This document shows, piece by piece, positions 1 through 8,031 of a DNA stretch of 64,000 bases. The notes beneath the pieces are model-generated. The model ran no database searches, had not been told where the DNA came from, and worked only from the letters and a program-made list of their open reading frames with translations. Every line of letters starts with the position of its first letter. Positions within the stretch are counted from its first letter, which is position 1. The DNA lies in the NCBI RefSeq assembly GCF_900114735.1, contig NZ_FOUA01000003.1:186001-250000 (forward strand). The letters run 5' to 3'. Position numbers and translations under genes: made by a program. Source of the DNA: Halopseudomonas bauzanensis (lineage in GTDB: Bacteria > Pseudomonadota > Gammaproteobacteria > Pseudomonadales > Pseudomonadaceae).

Positions 1-929
1 AGCACGTCGATGGCGCCCTGATGCACACGGGTAACCACGCTGGCGATGTCGTCGGCCTGCAGCTGCTCGCGCTGCATCAGGTCCAGCAGCGCATCGGCCG
101 CTGGATGGGTGTGCCGACAAGAGGCATGGAACTTGAACGAGGTTTCCGGCAACGCCCAGCGACTGCCCAGCCGGTCGGACAACTTGCTCGGATCAGCATC
201 GCTGGACATGCCAGCCGCCATGCCCTGCTCGCCTTCGAGAATATTCTGAGCCCCGGTCAGGCCATCTGCGGTCAGGTAGGCTGCCAGCAAGCCATCAGCA
301 GCAGCCTTGGCGGTATGCAACTGCTTGGAGTCGGCGGCGTCACGCAGGAACTCCCACAGTCCAGCAGCCTGGGTGCCGGCGCTGCCCAGCAGATGAGTGA
401 ACTGCTGCTGGTCGAAGTCCAGCAACTTGCCCACCGCGACGGCGGCGGCCAGGGTGCCGACGGTCGCCGTGGTATGGAAGATGCGGTAATGCGAGCGGCC
501 GAGAAACTCACCGATGCGGATGCCCGCCTCATAGCCGGCCACCGAGGCCAGAATCAGCTCTCGGCCGCTCTTGCCCAGATCCTGCGCCGCGGCCAGTGCC
601 GCAGGGAATACGACCGTGGCCGGGTGCAACACCGAGCTGTTGTGCAAATCATCCTGCTCGACCAGATGCGAGCTGGCGGCATTGACCAGCGCGGCGAAAT
701 AGGCCGAGCTGGACTGGCCGTTGACCAGAATCTGCGCCGGCCCGCTGGCCGGTCCCATCTTCTGCGCATAGCGCTCGAACAGCGGAATCGGGTGGGCACC
801 CTGACTGGCCAGGGCCGAAGCCAGCCAATCGAGGAACAGGTCCTCGGTACGACTGATGACCGCTTCAGGCAGTTGCTCGTAACTTAGCCCCGCGAGAAAT
901 TCGGTAAGCGCCTGGGTGTGCTGACTCAT
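1..929 (-). CDS. MmgE/PrpD family protein, 3' end outside window
   Basis: The first 309 residues of an MmgE/PrpD-family protein, reading from ATG at 929 and running off the left edge. The family holds 2-methylcitrate dehydratase, cis-aconitate decarboxylase and relatives of about 450 residues, so roughly two thirds is visible. The translation keeps family hallmarks: the N-terminal helical region, the stretch HLVEQDD near residue 90, the GYEAGIRIGE stretch and the FHTTATVGTLAAAVA segment. It lies 29 bases after the acyl-CoA dehydrogenase stop, in one operon. In Pseudomonas aeruginosa a PrpD-like gene sits in the itaconate degradation cluster, so a role in C5-dicarboxylate metabolism is inferred; the exact reaction is unknown. 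Confidence 0.85.
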   Translation of the reverse strand, partial: MSQHTQALTEFLAGLSYEQLPEAVISRTEDLFLDWLASALASQGAHPIPLFERYAQKMGPASGPAQILVNGQSSSAYFAALVNAASSHLVEQDDLHNSSVLHPATVVFPAALAAAQDLGKSGRELILASVAGYEAGIRIGEFLGRSHYRIFHTTATVGTLAAAVAVGKLLDFDQQQFTHLLGSAGTQAAGLWEFLRDAADSKQLHTAKAAADGLLAAYLTADGLTGAQNILEGEQGMAAGMSSDADPSKLSDRLGSRWALPETSFKFHASCRHTHPAADALLDLMQREQLQADDIASVVTRVHQGAIDV

Positions 930-958
930 GTTGTTTTCCTTTGCTTATCCAGTGGCGC

Positions 959-2122
959 TCAGAAACTGCGCGGTAGGCCGAGGATGTGCTCGGACACGTA
1001 GGACAGGATCAGGTTGGTGGAGATCGGCGCCACCTGGTACAGCCGGGTCTCGCGGAATTTGCGCTCGACGTCGTATTCGTTGGCGAAACCGAAGCCGCCG
1101 TGGGTCTGCAAGCAGGCGTTGGCCGCCTCCCAGGACGCCTTGGCCGCCAGGTACTTGGCCATGTTGGCCGCCGCGCCAGCGTTACGCCCGGCGTCGTATT
1201 CCTCACAGGCGCGCCAGCGCATCAGGTCCGCCGCTTCGATCTCGATATGCGCCTCGGCAATCGGGAACTGCACGCCCTGGTTCTGGCCAATCGGCCGGCC
1301 GAACACCACGCGATCGCGGGCATATTCAGCGGACTTCTGGGTGAACCAGTGCCCATCACCGATACATTCAGCGGCGATCAGCGTGCGCTCGGCGTTCAGG
1401 CCATCGAGGATGTAGCGGAAGCCCTTGCCTTCTTCGCCGATCAGGCTCGATTCCGGGATTTCCAGGTTATCGAAGAACAGCTCATTGGTTTCGTGGTTGA
1501 CCATGTTGGCGATCGGCTGCACGGTCATGCCATTGCCGATGGCTTCACGCAGGTCGACCAGGAAGATCGACATGCCGTCGGCCTTCTTCTGCACCTCAGC
1601 CAGCGGTGTGGTGCGCGCCAGCAGGATCATCAGGTCGGAATGCTGGATCCGCGAGATCCATACCTTCTGGCCATTGATCACATACTTGTCACCCTTCTTC
1701 ACCGCCGTGGTCTTGATCTTGGTGGTGTCGGTGCCGGTGGTTGGCTCGGTCACACCCATGGATTGCAGGCGCAGCTCGCCGCTGGCCAGTTTGGGCAGGT
1801 AGAAGCTCTTCTGCTCTTCGCTGCCGTTACGCAGCAGGGTGAACATGTTGTACATCTGCCCGTGCACGGTGCCGGAGTTGCCACCGCAGCGGTTGACCTC
1901 TTCCAGAATGATCGACGCCTCAGCTAGCCCCAGCCCGGAACCGCCGTATTCCTCGGGAATCATCGCCGACAGCCAGCCCGCCTGGGTCAGCGCCGTGACG
2001 AACGCCTCGGGGAAGCCCTTGGCTTCGTCGATCTTGCGCCAGTATTCGCCGTCAAACTCGGCGCACAGGGCGCGCACGCCTTCACGGATGGCGTTGTATT
2101 CTTCGTTCAGGTACGGGTTCAT
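959..2122 (-). CDS. acyl-CoA dehydrogenase of the itaconate cluster
   Basis: 387-residue FAD-dependent acyl-CoA dehydrogenase, a normal length for the family. Visible features are the N-terminal helical domain, the GVTEPTTGTDTT segment of the middle domain (about residues 125-136), and the C-terminal HGGFGFANEYDVERKFRE region. The usual C-terminal YEGT motif, which carries the catalytic glutamate in many family members, is replaced by YQVAPISTNLI, so the base must lie elsewhere or the chemistry differs. An AGAGGAA ribosome site precedes ATG 2122. It sits between the hydratase and PrpD-like genes, the same neighbourhood as PA0879 in P. aeruginosa. The substrate is inferred to be a C5 acyl-CoA but is not proven. 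Confidence 0.88.
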   Translation of the reverse strand: MNPYLNEEYNAIREGVRALCAEFDGEYWRKIDEAKGFPEAFVTALTQAGWLSAMIPEEYGGSGLGLAEASIILEEVNRCGGNSGTVHGQMYNMFTLLRNGSEEQKSFYLPKLASGELRLQSMGVTEPTTGTDTTKIKTTAVKKGDKYVINGQKVWISRIQHSDLMILLARTTPLAEVQKKADGMSIFLVDLREAIGNGMTVQPIANMVNHETNELFFDNLEIPESSLIGEEGKGFRYILDGLNAERTLIAAECIGDGHWFTQKSAEYARDRVVFGRPIGQNQGVQFPIAEAHIEIEAADLMRWRACEEYDAGRNAGAAANMAKYLAAKASWEAANACLQTHGGFGFANEYDVERKFRETRLYQVAPISTNLILSYVSEHILGLPRSF

Positions 2123-2196
2123 CTCGGTTCCTCTGGTTCAGGGGCGGCCCCGGCGCGCCATGGCTGCCGCGGGCGTCGGATTCTGTCGATGGAGAG

Positions 2197-3024
2197 TCAG
2201 TCGAATTGCACTTCGGCTTGTTGGGCGATGCCGTCGCCGTTACCGGCCCACAGCTCGGCCTCGCCAGTGCCGCTGCGGCGACCGCCCACGACAAAGTTCT
2301 GCGGCGCAATCAGCGGCCGCAAGCCGCGATAGGCGAAACGACGCAGGCGCGCCTGCGGGTTGGCCCGGCAGAAGGCCCGCAGATTCAGCGTGGCTATCAG
2401 CGGCCCGTGCACCACCAATCCCGGATAGCCTTCGATCTCGGTGACATAGGGCCAGTCGTAATGGATACGGTGTCCGTTGAAGGTGACGGCGGAATAGCGG
2501 AACAGCAGGGTCGGGCTGGGCGTGACCGGCTCTTGCCAATCGCCCTCGGGCAATGCTGCGCCAGTGGCCAGTTTTGGCGGGCTGGGCTCGCGGTAGACGA
2601 TATCCTGTTCCTCGCGGATCGCCAGTTCCCCGTCCTGCAGATAGTCGTGCTGGACGGTGACGAACAACAGTGCGCCGGTGCGACCGTGCTTCTCTTCAAC
2701 CTTGAGAATGGTGGAGATGCGCTTGGCATCAGCCCCGGCCCGCAGCGGCTGGTGGAACTCGATACGACCACCGGCCCACATGCGATTGCGGTTGTCCGCC
2801 GGCGGCAGGAAGCCACCACGGGCTGGGTGACCGTCACCGCCGAGCCCGGCTTCCACTACCGCCGGTTGGAAAAAGCACCACTGCCACAGCGGTGGCAAGG
2901 CACCACCGGCCTGTGGCGCCGGCTCGCCCAGGGTGGCGGCGATGCGCTGAAGCAGGGTCAGGCTGAGGTGATCATGAACTTCTTCGCTGCGTCCGATCCA
3001 GGCGGATAATACTGATTCGCTCAT
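2197..3024 (-). CDS. ich: itaconyl-CoA (mesaconyl-C4-CoA) hydratase-type enzyme
   Basis: 275-residue MaoC/FAS1-type double hot-dog dehydratase. The N-terminal half has LPPLWQWCFFQP and GGFLPPADNRNRMWAGG, typical of mesaconyl-C4-CoA hydratases; the C-terminal half has the hydratase signature around HYDWPYVTEIEGYPGLVVHGPL, with the Asp/His pair of the hot-dog fold. In itaconate catabolism Ich hydrates itaconyl-CoA to (S)-citramalyl-CoA, which citramalyl-CoA lyase splits into acetyl-CoA and pyruvate. It is the first gene of the minus-strand operon, divergent from the LysR gene, matching PA0877-PA0878. The CoA transferase and lyase genes expected further along would lie beyond the left edge. Confidence 0.82.
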   Translation of the reverse strand: MSESVLSAWIGRSEEVHDHLSLTLLQRIAATLGEPAPQAGGALPPLWQWCFFQPAVVEAGLGGDGHPARGGFLPPADNRNRMWAGGRIEFHQPLRAGADAKRISTILKVEEKHGRTGALLFVTVQHDYLQDGELAIREEQDIVYREPSPPKLATGAALPEGDWQEPVTPSPTLLFRYSAVTFNGHRIHYDWPYVTEIEGYPGLVVHGPLIATLNLRAFCRANPQARLRRFAYRGLRPLIAPQNFVVGGRRSGTGEAELWAGNGDGIAQQAEVQFD

Positions 3025-3107
3025 CGGTTGAATCCCATGGCTTGCTTGTATTTTTCAATATCATTGCCAAGGGGCTACCGATCTGTGAATCTACATTTCG
3101 GGAAGGG

Positions 3108-3130
3108 GGCGTTCGGTTTTACTTAACGCC
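3108..3130. promoter_or_regulatory. LysR-type operator dyad between ich and ripR
   Basis: GGCGTT, 11 bases, then AACGCC: a perfect 6-bp dyad with the T-N11-A core of LysR-type operators, 40 bases upstream of the regulator start and in the divergent promoter region of ich. Binding by the adjacent regulator is inferred from position and form. Confidence 0.6.
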
Positions 3131-3169
3131 AACGCCGCACGTCAGCTTTTTCGCGGGATACAGCTCAGC

Positions 3170-4075
3170 ATGCATTTCGATTTATCAGACCTTCGTCTAT
3201 TCATTCATATCGCCGAGTCACCCAGCCTGACTCAGGGCGCACGCAAGGCGTTCATCTCACCCGCCGCCGCCAGCGCTCGCATCAAGAGTCTGGAAACCGA
3301 GGTCGGCAACCGCCTGCTCTACCGCGACAGTCGCGGCGTGGAACTGACCCCGGCCGGCCAGCTGTTTCTGCAGCATGCGCGGTTGATCATGCGCCAAGTG
3401 GATTACTTGAAAAGCGAATTCACCGAATATGGCACCGACGCCGCCGGGCATATCCGAATCTTCGCCAACACCACTGCGGCCACGGAGTTCCTGCCAGAGA
3501 TTCTCGGCGACTTTCTGGCTGAGCGCCCGGGTGTAACGGTGGACCTGCAGGAACGCCTGAGCCGGGATATCGTGCGTGGCGTATTGGATGGTTCCACCGA
3601 CCTGGGCATCATCGCCGGGCCGGTCAAAGCCGAGAACCTGCAAGTGATTCACTTCAGCACCGACCGGCTGGTGCTGGTCACCCCCAAAGATCACCCGCTG
3701 GCCGGGCGCCAAAGCATCAGGCTGGCGGAAACCGCGGGCTATCCCCATATCGGCCTGCATGAAGGCACCACCCTGCTGCGATTTCTGCAGGAGCAGGTCG
3801 CCGAGAACGGCAACAGTCTGAACATGCGCATCAAGGTCTACAGCTTCGAGGCCATGTGCCGGCTGGTCGAATCCGGGGTCGGTCTGGCGGTGATGCCGGA
3901 TTCTGCCGCCCGCCGTCACCAGCGCACCATGAACCTCGCGGTGATCGAGCTGAATGAGCCCTGGCGCGTGCGTGAACGCAGCATTCTGTTACGGGATCTG
4001 GAGGCTTTGCCGAAGGTGATCCGAGCTCTGATCGACCGATTGCAGACCTACGGTCTTGAGGACAGCGGATCCTGA
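3170..4075 (+). CDS. ripR: LysR-family regulator of the itaconate operon
   Basis: 301-residue LysR-type regulator: N-terminal winged helix-turn-helix (residues about 5-62, with LTQGARKAFISPAAASARIKSLE) and a C-terminal periplasmic-binding-protein-like effector domain from about residue 90. It is transcribed away from ich, the arrangement of PA0877 (RipR/ItcR) in P. aeruginosa, and a T-N11-A dyad lies in the shared intergenic region. It probably activates the operon in response to itaconate or a CoA derivative (inferred). Its last 28 bases overlap the 3' end of the convergent mtfA gene. Confidence 0.82.
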   Translation: MHFDLSDLRLFIHIAESPSLTQGARKAFISPAAASARIKSLETEVGNRLLYRDSRGVELTPAGQLFLQHARLIMRQVDYLKSEFTEYGTDAAGHIRIFANTTAATEFLPEILGDFLAERPGVTVDLQERLSRDIVRGVLDGSTDLGIIAGPVKAENLQVIHFSTDRLVLVTPKDHPLAGRQSIRLAETAGYPHIGLHEGTTLLRFLQEQVAENGNSLNMRIKVYSFEAMCRLVESGVGLAVMPDSAARRHQRTMNLAVIELNEPWRVRERSILLRDLEALPKVIRALIDRLQTYGLEDSGS

Positions 4076-4908
4076 CGGTAGAAACCCGTCAGGTGTCGAT
4101 ACACCGCGGGCCAGGCTGCCTGCAGCGGCTCGGGTTGTTCGAAGAAGGTTTCCGACAGCACGGCGAAGAATTCCGCCGGGTCTTCCAGTGCGTAGTCATC
4201 CACCGGCAACGGCTCGTCGTTGTCGGCCCTGCGCGCCAGATCATTCCAGGCCGCGGCAAAATCATGCTGCCAGGCCGCCGCATCCATGCCGGGATGCAGC
4301 GGCGGCGCGCCATTGGCGCTGGCGCCGCGCATATCCAGGGTATGCGCCAGTTCGTGGATGACTACGTTGTAACCATCGCCCTGCCCCGAATGACAAACAT
4401 CCTCCAGCGACAACACCACCGGCCCGCGCTCCCAGGCTTCGCCACTACGCTCACTGGTTTCCTGATGGACGATGCCATATTCATCCTCCCAGCTGTGCTC
4501 GGCAACGAAAGGCCCGTCGTAGAGGATCAGGGTCTGCCAACGGTCGTACCAGTCCAGCCCCAATTCCAGTACCGGCACCACTGCCATCCCGGCGATGCGC
4601 AGACGCAGGCGATCATCCAGTTCGGCGCCGTTGACCGCCACCAGATGCTTGCGCAGCAGCAGGCGCAGCGCCAGTTCCTGAATACGGCGCTGCTGCTCCG
4701 GCGAGTAACGCCGGTAAACCGCCCAGTCGCCCAACGCCTGCTGCCATTGCTCGGCGGATACGGCCAGCCGGCGCAACTGTCGGTCTTCACGCCAATGGCT
4801 CAGGCGTTGCCACCAGCTGCGTCTCTCGCGACGTGTGGCCTGTTTGCTGATAGCAATTTCTCCAGTGCAGGGGAACTCTGAATCCGTTTTCCAGCCATGA
4901 TACGGCAT
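4048..4908 (-). CDS. mtfA: MtfA-type zinc-dependent peptidase
   Basis: 286 residues if translated from the ATG at 4908; the frame is open to 5130, but the added N-terminus shows no family similarity that I can see. MtfA proteins are cytosolic gluzincin aminopeptidases of about 265 residues; in E. coli MtfA binds the glucose repressor Mlc. The zinc motif HELAH lies at about residues 185-189 and the third-ligand region ALEDPAEFFAVLSETFFEQP follows, as expected for the family. The start is uncertain because no strong ribosome site precedes the ATG. The gene converges on ripR with a 28-base overlap at 4048-4075. Confidence 0.82.
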   Translation of the reverse strand: MPYHGWKTDSEFPCTGEIAISKQATRRERRSWWQRLSHWREDRQLRRLAVSAEQWQQALGDWAVYRRYSPEQQRRIQELALRLLLRKHLVAVNGAELDDRLRLRIAGMAVVPVLELGLDWYDRWQTLILYDGPFVAEHSWEDEYGIVHQETSERSGEAWERGPVVLSLEDVCHSGQGDGYNVVIHELAHTLDMRGASANGAPPLHPGMDAAAWQHDFAAAWNDLARRADNDEPLPVDDYALEDPAEFFAVLSETFFEQPEPLQAAWPAVYRHLTGFYRQDPLSSRP

Positions 4909-5151
4909 CCGATCGCAGGGTGACCTACCAAGGGAACCTGATGAGCGGTTCAGCGCCTCATACAGTCGGTTGATGGCGCCTACTCGTTCAATCAGATTTG
5001 TGTCTACAGTCTGTATACACAGCGACGACACGCTTCCCCGAGCAACCAGTGCACATCCAGCTGCAAAGCGGCATACCGCTCCAGCCATCGCTAACTGACG
5101 TGGCGTCAGACCTGCCACTTTGCCAAACACAAAAGCCCGAGCAATGAATCC
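4909..5151. other. intergenic region, no gene recognised
   Basis: About 240 bases between mtfA and the flavin reductase. An open reading frame crosses it in frame with mtfA, but its predicted sequence matches nothing I know. A short perfect stem CTGACG-TGG-CGTCAG lies at 5095-5109. It presumably holds the mtfA promoter, which I could not place. Confidence 0.4.
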
Positions 5152-5661
5152 TCAAACCGCGCCGTGCGCGGTGAGGTTGCAATACTGTCCTTTGAAATAC
5201 AGGAGTGGCTGCGCAGCAGCAGCTTCTTGCAGGTTTAACGCTTTCACTTCACCAACCACGATCAGGTGATCACCTGCGGCATGTTCAGCGTGAATTTCGC
5301 AATCAAGCCAGTCCAGGCTGTCGGCAATGATCGGATTCCCCAGCGGCGATGCCCGCCATTTGATTCCGTGCCACTTGTCCGTGCCTTGCCGAGCGAACTG
5401 GTTAGAAATATTGACCTGTTCACCTGACAGGATATTGACTGCGAATCGACCGGCCTGGCGAATTCCAGGATAGCTGTACGAGCTGGACTTGACGCTGAAT
5501 GACACCAGCGGCGGACTCATCGACACGCTATAGAATGACTGGCAAGTGAAGCCAACCGGCTCGCCACCAATGTGTGATGTGATCACCGTGATACCGGATG
5601 CGTAATGCCCGAGCGCTTTGCGAAAGCTCAATGGCTCGATAGCTGTACAGGGAAGCGTCAT
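5152..5661 (-). CDS. flavin reductase-like FMN-binding protein
   Basis: 169-residue protein of the flavin reductase-like (HpaC/DIM6-NTAB) family, the NAD(P)H:flavin oxidoreductase partner type of two-component monooxygenases. Visible family features are FRKALGHYASGITVITS at the N-terminus, GFTCQSFYSVSMSPPLVSFSV (flavin-binding strand and loop), GRFAVNILS, and the C-terminal GDHLIVVGEVKAL. AGGA lies 7 bases before ATG 5661. It follows mesD on the same strand after 110 bases that contain a perfect hairpin. Its position beside the oxygen-requiring MesX/MesD pair suggests that it supplies reduced flavin to MesX, which is inference. Confidence 0.82.
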   Translation of the reverse strand: MTLPCTAIEPLSFRKALGHYASGITVITSHIGGEPVGFTCQSFYSVSMSPPLVSFSVKSSSYSYPGIRQAGRFAVNILSGEQVNISNQFARQGTDKWHGIKWRASPLGNPIIADSLDWLDCEIHAEHAAGDHLIVVGEVKALNLQEAAAAQPLLYFKGQYCNLTAHGAV

Positions 5662-5716
5662 AGTAGGTCCTGAATATCGGGTGTAGCTCGAAGGTGTTGA
5701 GGAAGGCTTGACGTAG

Positions 5717-5740
5717 CTCGGTAACTTTCAAGTTACCGAG
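5717..5740. other. intercistronic hairpin between mesD and flavin reductase
   Basis: Perfect 9-bp stem CTCGGTAAC / GTTACCGAG with a 6-base loop. No U-run follows on the minus strand, so it is not a classic intrinsic terminator; it could stabilise the mesXD message or act as an operator. Confidence 0.5.
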
Positions 5741-5771
5741 ACAACCTCCCCGCCCCCATTCCAACGTCAGT

Positions 5772-6806
5772 TCAGCCCTGGCTCGAGAGCTCTCTTCGGA
5801 CGATGTCCGCACCTGCGCTTAACGCATTCAGCTTGCCTCTTGCCACTCGCCGAGGTAATGGCGCCATGCCGCAGTTGGTGCAAGGATAGAGCTTGTCGGC
5901 ATCTACAAACTGAAGCGCTTTGCGCAGGGTACTGGCAACGTCTTCTGGTGTTTCAATCGCATGGTTTGCCACATCAATGGCCCCTACCATGACTTTCTTG
6001 CCTCGAATGAGCTCAATGAGGTCCATCGGAACATGAGAGTTGTGACATTCCAGTGAGACTATATCGATACTGGACTTTTGCAGCTTGGGAAAAGCCTCTT
6101 CATATTGTCGCCACTCTGACCCCAGGGTCTTTTTCCAGTCTGTATTGGCCTGGATGCCATAGCCGTAGCAAATATGCACAGCCGTTTCACATTGAAGGCC
6201 TTCAATCGCCCTTTCCAGAGTGGCAATACCCCAATCATTCACCTCATCAAAGAAAACATTAAATGCGGGCTCGTCAAACTGGATAATATCAACACCCGCG
6301 GCCTCTAATTCTCTGGCTTCTTGATTGAGAATCCTGGCAAACTCCCAAGCCAGTTTTTCGCGGCTTTTATAATGATTATCATACAGCGTATCGATCATAG
6401 TCATGGGACCTGGCAGAGCCCATTTTATGGGTTGCTTGGTTTGCTGACGTAAGAACCTGGCATCTTCAACAAAAACCGGCTTTTGCCGCGTAACAGCACC
6501 CACGACCGTCGGTACGCTCGCATCATAGCGATCACGAATTCTAACGGTTTCACGTTTTTCAAAATCAACGCCGCTGAGGTGCTCAATAAAGGTAGTGACA
6601 AAATGCTGGCGCGTTTGCTCACCATCACTGACAATATCAATACCTGCTTGCTGCTGTTCTTGCAACGACACACGTAAAGCATCTCGTTTCCCCTCAACCA
6701 ATCCTTCCTCGTGCAATTTCCAAGGAGACCAAAGTGTTTCAGGTTGTGCCAACCAAGAGGGTTTGGGTAAGCTGCCAGCCGTTGATGTGGGCAACAATTT
6801 TTTCAT
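5772..6806 (-). CDS. mesD: folate-independent methionine synthase, MesD type
   Basis: 344 residues from ATG 6806; a TTG ten codons upstream overlaps the mesX stop but is less likely than this ATG, which has AAAGG before it. The protein is a core MetE catalytic domain without the N-terminal folate-binding half. Zinc/thiol ligands are visible as AVHICYG (His, Cys) and YPCTNCGMAP (Cys) near the C-terminus, and the homocysteine-binding STAGSLPKP segment lies at the N-terminus. MesD family enzymes make methionine from homocysteine and need the partner MesX (DUF1852), encoded just upstream here. The methyl donor is not established. Composition is AT-richer than neighbouring genes. Confidence 0.85.
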   Translation of the reverse strand: MKKLLPTSTAGSLPKPSWLAQPETLWSPWKLHEEGLVEGKRDALRVSLQEQQQAGIDIVSDGEQTRQHFVTTFIEHLSGVDFEKRETVRIRDRYDASVPTVVGAVTRQKPVFVEDARFLRQQTKQPIKWALPGPMTMIDTLYDNHYKSREKLAWEFARILNQEARELEAAGVDIIQFDEPAFNVFFDEVNDWGIATLERAIEGLQCETAVHICYGYGIQANTDWKKTLGSEWRQYEEAFPKLQKSSIDIVSLECHNSHVPMDLIELIRGKKVMVGAIDVANHAIETPEDVASTLRKALQFVDADKLYPCTNCGMAPLPRRVARGKLNALSAGADIVRRELSSQG

Positions 6807-6832
6807 AATAGATGACCTTTGTTGTTGATTAG

Positions 6833-7816
6833 TCAAAGAGCGTAATTAGCGGACCACTGCTCAAGAACAGCCCGGTGTGGCTTGATAAAGTGCTCCTCAA
6901 CAAACCTTCCCTGCTCAATAGCCAGTCGGCTGCGCTCCTCTCGGTCATAAACAATTCGCGTTAACGAATAATCCTGGTTATCCAAACGGGGTTGATAGGA
7001 TTTTCCCGCTGCAGAGTTCGCATTATATATCTCAGGCCGGTAGATCTTTTGGAAAGTATCCATCGTGCTGATGGTACTGATAAGCTCAAGATTGGTGTAA
7101 TCAACAAGCAAATCACCAGAAAAATAGAAAGCCAAAGGCGCAACACTATTTGGGGGCATGAAATAGCGAACCTTCAACCCCATTTTCTTGAAGTACTCAT
7201 CAGTTAACGAGTATTCATCTTGTTGATACTCCACGCCCAATACAGGGTGCTGATTTTCAACCCGATGGTAGGTCTTGCTACTCGAAACACTTAAGCATAT
7301 AACCGGCGGCTTGTTAAAATTCTCTTTGTACGCATTTGAGTTAACGAAACACTGGAACAGTTTGCCATGCAAATCGCCAAAGTCATCTGGCGTACTAAAT
7401 GCGGACCGACTCTTATTGTGCTCCTGTAAAAGCACACTGAAGTCATAATCTCGCACATACGAGGAGAAATTATTCCCTACAACACCATCAATGCGCTCGT
7501 CAGTTTTCCGATCAACAACACTCGCCTTCAATATCTCAATCAGTGGGAGCGCATCACCACTTTTTTTAGCATCAACATTCATCTCAACAGAGATAATTTC
7601 AAGCTCGACAGTATAACGATCGCCTTTGGGATTATCCCAATGCGCCAGCGCATTAAAACGATTGTCAATCATGTTCAAGGTGTTACGCAAATTCTCTTGG
7701 CGACTCTCCCCTCTAGCCAAATTAGCAAAATTGGTTGTGGCACGCGTATTGGCTGAGGGCTGGTAGTTCTCATCGAAACAAATGCTTTTAACAGTAAATG
7801 CAAACTCTTTACACAT
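6833..7816 (-). CDS. mesX: MesX (DUF1852) partner of MesD
   Basis: 327 residues from ATG 7816, chosen because DUF1852 proteins begin close to the FAFTVKSICFDENY segment; the frame is open ten codons further. The conserved block TRATTNFANLARGESRQENL and the MIDNRFNALAHWDN stretch identify the family. MesX is required for MesD methionine synthase activity in aerobic bacteria; its own chemistry is poorly known. The gene is distinctly AT-rich (43% GC in the 60 bases at 7441-7500) against about 60% in the flanks, pointing to acquisition from elsewhere. A MetR-type box lies about 120 bases upstream. Confidence 0.87.
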   Translation of the reverse strand: MCKEFAFTVKSICFDENYQPSANTRATTNFANLARGESRQENLRNTLNMIDNRFNALAHWDNPKGDRYTVELEIISVEMNVDAKKSGDALPLIEILKASVVDRKTDERIDGVVGNNFSSYVRDYDFSVLLQEHNKSRSAFSTPDDFGDLHGKLFQCFVNSNAYKENFNKPPVICLSVSSSKTYHRVENQHPVLGVEYQQDEYSLTDEYFKKMGLKVRYFMPPNSVAPLAFYFSGDLLVDYTNLELISTISTMDTFQKIYRPEIYNANSAAGKSYQPRLDNQDYSLTRIVYDREERSRLAIEQGRFVEEHFIKPHRAVLEQWSANYAL

Positions 7817-7935
7817 GGTAATCTGAAACCCTGATTTTCGAGACAAACCAGATCTCTGGCTTTTTTTCTCGCAGTAATCTTTATACTTCCTATCGTTGGG
7901 ACATATCTTATGCTGTGCCCTTGCTCTAGTAACAA

Positions 7936-7948
7936 TGAAATGATTTCA
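7936..7948. promoter_or_regulatory. MetR-type operator upstream of mesX
   Basis: TGAAATGATTTCA fits the MetR recognition form TGAA-N5-TTCA exactly and is a near-perfect palindrome. On the minus strand it is followed at once by TTGTTA, a possible -35 element, with TAAGAT about 19 bases on. MetR activates methionine synthase genes in gammaproteobacteria using homocysteine; its control of mesXD here is inferred. Confidence 0.6.
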
Positions 7949-8031
7949 CTACGTCTTTAGTCATATTCATGATGCGCCGCGTTCGAAAGGACGGTTCCCC
8001 TTTGTTACTGAATCACCGGAGCCCAGGCACA

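Noticed and set aside
4909-5130. In-frame extension of the MtfA-type protein by 74 residues
   Set aside because: The extension has no similarity to family N-termini and would exceed the normal length; the internal ATG fits better.
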